Below are positions 61,123 to 64,000 of a stretch of DNA of 64,000 nt, one piece after another (within the stretch, counting starts at the first letter, position 1; the number at the start of each line of letters is the position of its first letter). This stretch comes from CAZTTG01 sp964615935 (GTDB lineage: Bacteria; Planctomycetota; UBA1135; GCA-002686595): positions 1-64,000 of the forward strand of contig CAZTTG010000007.1 in NCBI GenBank assembly GCA_964615935.1. Reading direction: 5' to 3'. The notes beneath the pieces were generated by a model. It did not search any database. It was not told where the DNA came from and worked only from the letters and a program-made list of their open reading frames with translations. A program made the translations under genes and the position numbers.

Positions 61123-63036
61123 ATGCCCCTTCGAAGCAAGATACTCCTCATCCTCGCGTCGGTGGCCGCCCTCTACGCGGCGGTGGACCACGCCATCCAG
61201 CGCTTCATGGTCTCGCGGAGCTTCGAGGCCCTGGAGGAGGAGGAGGCCCGCAAGGACCTGCGGCGCGCGGTGGACGGCATCGGCGCGGAGGTCGCCCAGC
61301 TCGCCGAGCTCTGCCGGAGCTGGGCCGTCTGGGACGAGACCTACGAGTTCGCCGTGGCCTCCGGCGAGGCCGCCGACCGCTACGCCGAGTCCAACCTGGG
61401 CCCCCGGGCCCTGGACTCGAACCGGCTCGAGCTCCTGTACGTCTGCGACGAGCAGGCGCGCGTCCTGTGGGGGAGGATCGAGGACCCCGAGACGGGCGAG
61501 CCCACCTCCCTGCGCGACTTCCCCGGCGAGGCGCTCTCCACCTCCCACCCCCTGATCAAGCGGGCGGAGAAGGAGGGGGCCTGCTCGGGTCTCCTGTGGA
61601 CCGAGAGCGGGGCGCTGCTGGCCAGCGCCCACCCGATCCTGGACAGCCGGGGCGAGGGGAAGGCCCGCGGCACGGTCCTCCTGGGTCGCTTCCTGGGGCC
61701 CGGCCTGGTCGAGTCCCTGAGCCGCCGGACCTCGGTCGACTTCGACCTCCTGTCGCTGGAGGCCTCGACCCTGCCCGAGGCCGAGGCCGCGATCCGGGAC
61801 GAGCTGACCGCCGTCGGCGAGCCGGTCACGCGCGCGGTCGATGACGAGACCCTGTACGCCTACAGCGCGCTCAGCGACCTCCGGGAGATCCCGCGGCTCA
61901 TCCTGCGCGCGAAGCTGGACCGCAGCATCACCCAGCGGGGCTGGCGCTCGGTGCACTACAGCCTGCTCTCGACCGCCGCCACGGCCCTCCTGATCCTCTT
62001 CGTGCTCCTGAGGCTGCTGCAGCGGGTCATCCTGGTCCCCCTCGGGAAGCTGACCGACCACGCCGTCCACGTCGGCCGCACCGAGGACACCTCGGCCAAG
62101 CTGGAGATGGACCGCGACGACGAGATCGGGATCCTCTCCAGCGAGCTCGACCGGATGATGGAGAAGCTGGCCCGATCGCGGGCCCAGCTGGCCGAGACCG
62201 CCCGCGCCGCGGGCATGAGCGAGATCGCCACCGGCGTGCTGCACAACGTGGGCAACGTGCTCAACGGCGTCAACGTCTCCGCCAACCTGGTCGCCCGCAG
62301 CGCCGGCCACCTCAACACCGGCGATCTGGAGCGGATGACCGAGATCCTCGAGGAGCACCGGGAGGACCTCGGCGCCTTCGTCGAGTCGGACCCCCGAGGG
62401 CGGCACCTGCTCCCCTTCCTGGGCGAGCTGACCCGGTCGCTGGGGGAGCAGAAGGGCGCCATCCTGGCGGAGCTGGCCAGCCTCTCCGAGGGGGTCGAGC
62501 ACGTCATCGACCTGGTGCGCTCCCAGCAGGCCTTCGCCGGCCGCGCCGGTCCGCTCGAGCCGGCCTCGCTCGCGAAGGAGCTCGACTCCGCCCTCAACAT
62601 CAGCCTGCAGGCCTGCGGGGGCAACGCCGGGATCGAGGTCGTCCGCGAGTACGAGGACGTGGGCGACATCCCCGTCGATCGCCACCGGCTGATGGAGATC
62701 CTGGTCAACCTGATCCAGAACGCCAAGCAGGCCATGGACGAGGCCGACGGCTGCGATCGGAGGCTGGTGCTGCGCGTCCTGCGCCAGGACGGGGAGACCG
62801 TCCGGCTGGAGGTGGAGGACAGCGGCGTCGGGATCGAGGAGGAGAACCTGACCCGGATCTTCAACCACGGGTTCACCACCAAGGCGGACGGCCACGGCTT
62901 CGGCCTGCACGCCTCCGCCAATGCCGCCACCGAGATCGGCGGCCGGCTCCACGCGCGAAGTCCGGGCCCGGGGCGGGGAGCCGTGTTCTCCCTGGACCTG
63001 CCGGCCCGCGCCGAGCCCGTCCCCGAAGCGGCTTGA
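61123..63036 (+). CDS. CHASE4 sensor histidine kinase with atypical H-box
   Basis: A 637-residue membrane kinase. Helix 1 is at about 5-22. The extracytoplasmic CHASE4-like sensor is at about 40-265 (CRSWAVWDETYEFAV, NLGPRALDSNRLELLYVCDEQ, ASAHPILDSRGEGKARGTVLLGRFL). Helix 2 is near 280-298, then HAMP (VILVPLGKLTDHAVHVGRTED). The dimerisation/phosphotransfer segment is GMSEIATGVLHNVGNVLNGVNVSANL with the likely phosphorylated His374 in LHNVGN rather than the usual SHELR-type box. The ATPase has the N-box NLIQNAKQAMDEAD, DSGVGIEE and HGFGLHAS. Its stop is 8 nt before the REC-kinase gene, so the two probably form a phosphorelay. Confidence 0.88.
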   Translation: MPLRSKILLILASVAALYAAVDHAIQRFMVSRSFEALEEEEARKDLRRAVDGIGAEVAQLAELCRSWAVWDETYEFAVASGEAADRYAESNLGPRALDSNRLELLYVCDEQARVLWGRIEDPETGEPTSLRDFPGEALSTSHPLIKRAEKEGACSGLLWTESGALLASAHPILDSRGEGKARGTVLLGRFLGPGLVESLSRRTSVDFDLLSLEASTLPEAEAAIRDELTAVGEPVTRAVDDETLYAYSALSDLREIPRLILRAKLDRSITQRGWRSVHYSLLSTAATALLILFVLLRLLQRVILVPLGKLTDHAVHVGRTEDTSAKLEMDRDDEIGILSSELDRMMEKLARSRAQLAETARAAGMSEIATGVLHNVGNVLNGVNVSANLVARSAGHLNTGDLERMTEILEEHREDLGAFVESDPRGRHLLPFLGELTRSLGEQKGAILAELASLSEGVEHVIDLVRSQQAFAGRAGPLEPASLAKELDSALNISLQACGGNAGIEVVREYEDVGDIPVDRHRLMEILVNLIQNAKQAMDEADGCDRRLVLRVLRQDGETVRLEVEDSGVGIEEENLTRIFNHGFTTKADGHGFGLHASANAATEIGGRLHARSPGPGRGAVFSLDLPARAEPVPEAA

Positions 63037-63044
63037 GGCCCGCC

Positions 63045-64000
63045 ATGGAAAGCAACGTCAACCGCAAGATCCTGATCATCGACGACAACCAGGCCATCCA
63101 CGAGGACTTCCGCAAGGTCTTCGCGAGCCCGGCCGCGTCCAGCGACTCCCTCCAGGAGTCCCGCGCCGCCTTCCTGGGCGAGGAGGTGGGTGGCGCGGCG
63201 ATGCCGGAGTTCGACCTGGAGTTCTGCCTCCAGGGGCAGGAGGCGCTGGAGGCGGTGCGCCGGTCCGTGGAGGGGGGGCGCCCCTACGCCATGGCCTTCG
63301 TGGACATCCGCATGCCACCCGGCTGGGACGGCGTGAAGACCATCGCTCACCTGTGGGAGGTGGACCCCGACCTTCAGGTGGTCATCTGCACGGCCTACTC
63401 GGACTACTCCCTGGAGTCGATCGTGGAGCTCTTGGGCCACACCGATCGGCTCCTGATCCTGAAGAAGCCCTTCGACCCGGCGGAGGTGCGGCAGTTCGCC
63501 GGCTCGCTGACCGAGAAGTGGAGCACCCGGCAAAGGGAGCGGGAGCGCCTGGAGGAGCTGCAGCGCGTCAACGCGGCCCTGGAAGAGGCCAATCGGCGAG
63601 CCGAGGCGGCCAGCCGCGCCAAGACGGATTTCCTGGCCAACCTAAGCCACGAGATCCGCACGCCCATGAACGCGATCCTGGGCTACATGGATCTGTTCTG
63701 CGATCCCGCCTCGGAGGCGGCCGATCGCGAGCACTTCGGCGGGATCATCCGCGACAGCGGCAAGCACCTCCTGGCGATCCTCGGCGACATCCTCGACATC
63801 TCCAAGATCGAGGCCGGGCACATGAGCGCTCGCTCGCTTCCCGTCGATCCGCTCGAGCTGGCCCGGGAGGTGGTCTCGCTGATGCGGGTCCACGCCGACG
63901 AGAAGGGGCTCGAGCTCGGGCTGGACTGTCCCGGGGAGGTGCCCGGCGTCATCGAGAGCGATCCCCTCCGGGTCCGTCAGATCCTGATGAACCTGGTGGG
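63045..64000 (+). CDS. REC-histidine kinase hybrid, truncated by the window end
   Basis: The first 318 codons of a longer gene that runs off the right edge. An N-terminal receiver domain (KILIIDDNQAIHEDFRKVF, phospho-acceptor Asp87 in AFVDIRMPPGWDG, the Thr in VICTAYSD and the Lys in ILKKPFDP) is followed by a coiled coil (ERLEELQRVNAALEEANRRAEAASRAK). Then comes a classical HisKA domain with His202 in NLSHEIRTPMNAILGY, and the beginning of the ATPase domain. Response regulators of this REC-first kind usually take phosphate from a partner kinase, here most likely the CHASE4 kinase just upstream. Output domains may follow beyond the window. Confidence 0.88.
   Translation, partial: MESNVNRKILIIDDNQAIHEDFRKVFASPAASSDSLQESRAAFLGEEVGGAAMPEFDLEFCLQGQEALEAVRRSVEGGRPYAMAFVDIRMPPGWDGVKTIAHLWEVDPDLQVVICTAYSDYSLESIVELLGHTDRLLILKKPFDPAEVRQFAGSLTEKWSTRQRERERLEELQRVNAALEEANRRAEAASRAKTDFLANLSHEIRTPMNAILGYMDLFCDPASEAADREHFGGIIRDSGKHLLAILGDILDISKIEAGHMSARSLPVDPLELAREVVSLMRVHADEKGLELGLDCPGEVPGVIESDPLRVRQILMNLV

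Overview
The window is very GC-rich bacterial DNA with dense, mostly complete genes that use ATG/GTG starts and all standard stops. No rRNA, tRNA, CRISPR array, prophage or complete insertion sequence was recognised. The gene content points to a marine-type Planctomycetota bacterium: many formylglycine-type sulfatases, GH33-like sialidases, alpha/alpha-toroid (squalene/prenyltransferase-repeat) secreted proteins, a Cys/GGNPPPADCSG-type C-terminal module on unrelated exported proteins, and pilin-like genes. The taxonomy is inferred from gene content only.

Layout. 1-9.99 kb: tail of an unknown gene; a methyltransferase/SRPBCC pair; a transglutaminase-like protein; a lipoprotein of the DUF6569 type interrupted by an in-frame TAG; a DUF1963 protein with a damaged N-terminus; and a two-gene cassette of an exported beta-propeller and a toroid/discoidin protein. 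10.1-18.7 kb: housekeeping genes purF, a GT4 glycosyltransferase, hldD, a HAD phosphatase, gcvP and a small toroid protein. A 168-bp palindromic MITE-like element exactly fills the gap between hldD and the HAD gene. 18.9-21.9 kb: an anchored multi-CnaB/PDZ protein and a small lipoprotein with a probable 1-nt frameshift.

22-34.6 kb is a single-strand L-arabinose locus: araB, araD, a FucI-type isomerase in the place of araA, two GH127 beta-L-arabinofuranosidases and a GH51 alpha-L-arabinofuranosidase, joined by ATGA overlaps or short gaps. The second GH127 is fused in frame to a complete M64 (IgA-protease-type) metallopeptidase. This suggests that one secreted protein strips arabinose from, and then cleaves, arabinosylated proline/hydroxyproline-rich glycoproteins. 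The sugar would then feed AraBAD-like catabolism.

34.8-36.6 kb holds a HAD hydrolase and a uroporphyrinogen-decarboxylase-like protein. 36.8-56 kb is a sialic-acid/sulfated-glycan island: an SGNH-esterase/sialidase fusion (split by an in-frame TGA), a regulator-NanA-[kelch mutarotase + sodium symporter] operon, a second copy of the module-protein/toroid cassette, two sulfatase-sialidase fusions and two stand-alone sulfatases. The fusions all join a sialidase-type propeller to an enzyme that could remove a capping group (sulfate or acetyl). 56.3-60.4 kb: three PilV/PilW/PilX-like pilin genes and a HEAT-repeat protein. 60.6-64 kb: a HAMP-like membrane protein, a CHASE4 histidine kinase and the start of a REC-histidine-kinase hybrid, which runs off the window.

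Four genes (near 3617, 5400, 21794 and 37212) carry an isolated stop or 1-nt frame break in otherwise well-preserved coding sequence. Either these are recent inactivations or residual sequencing errors, and this must be settled before the proteins are interpreted.
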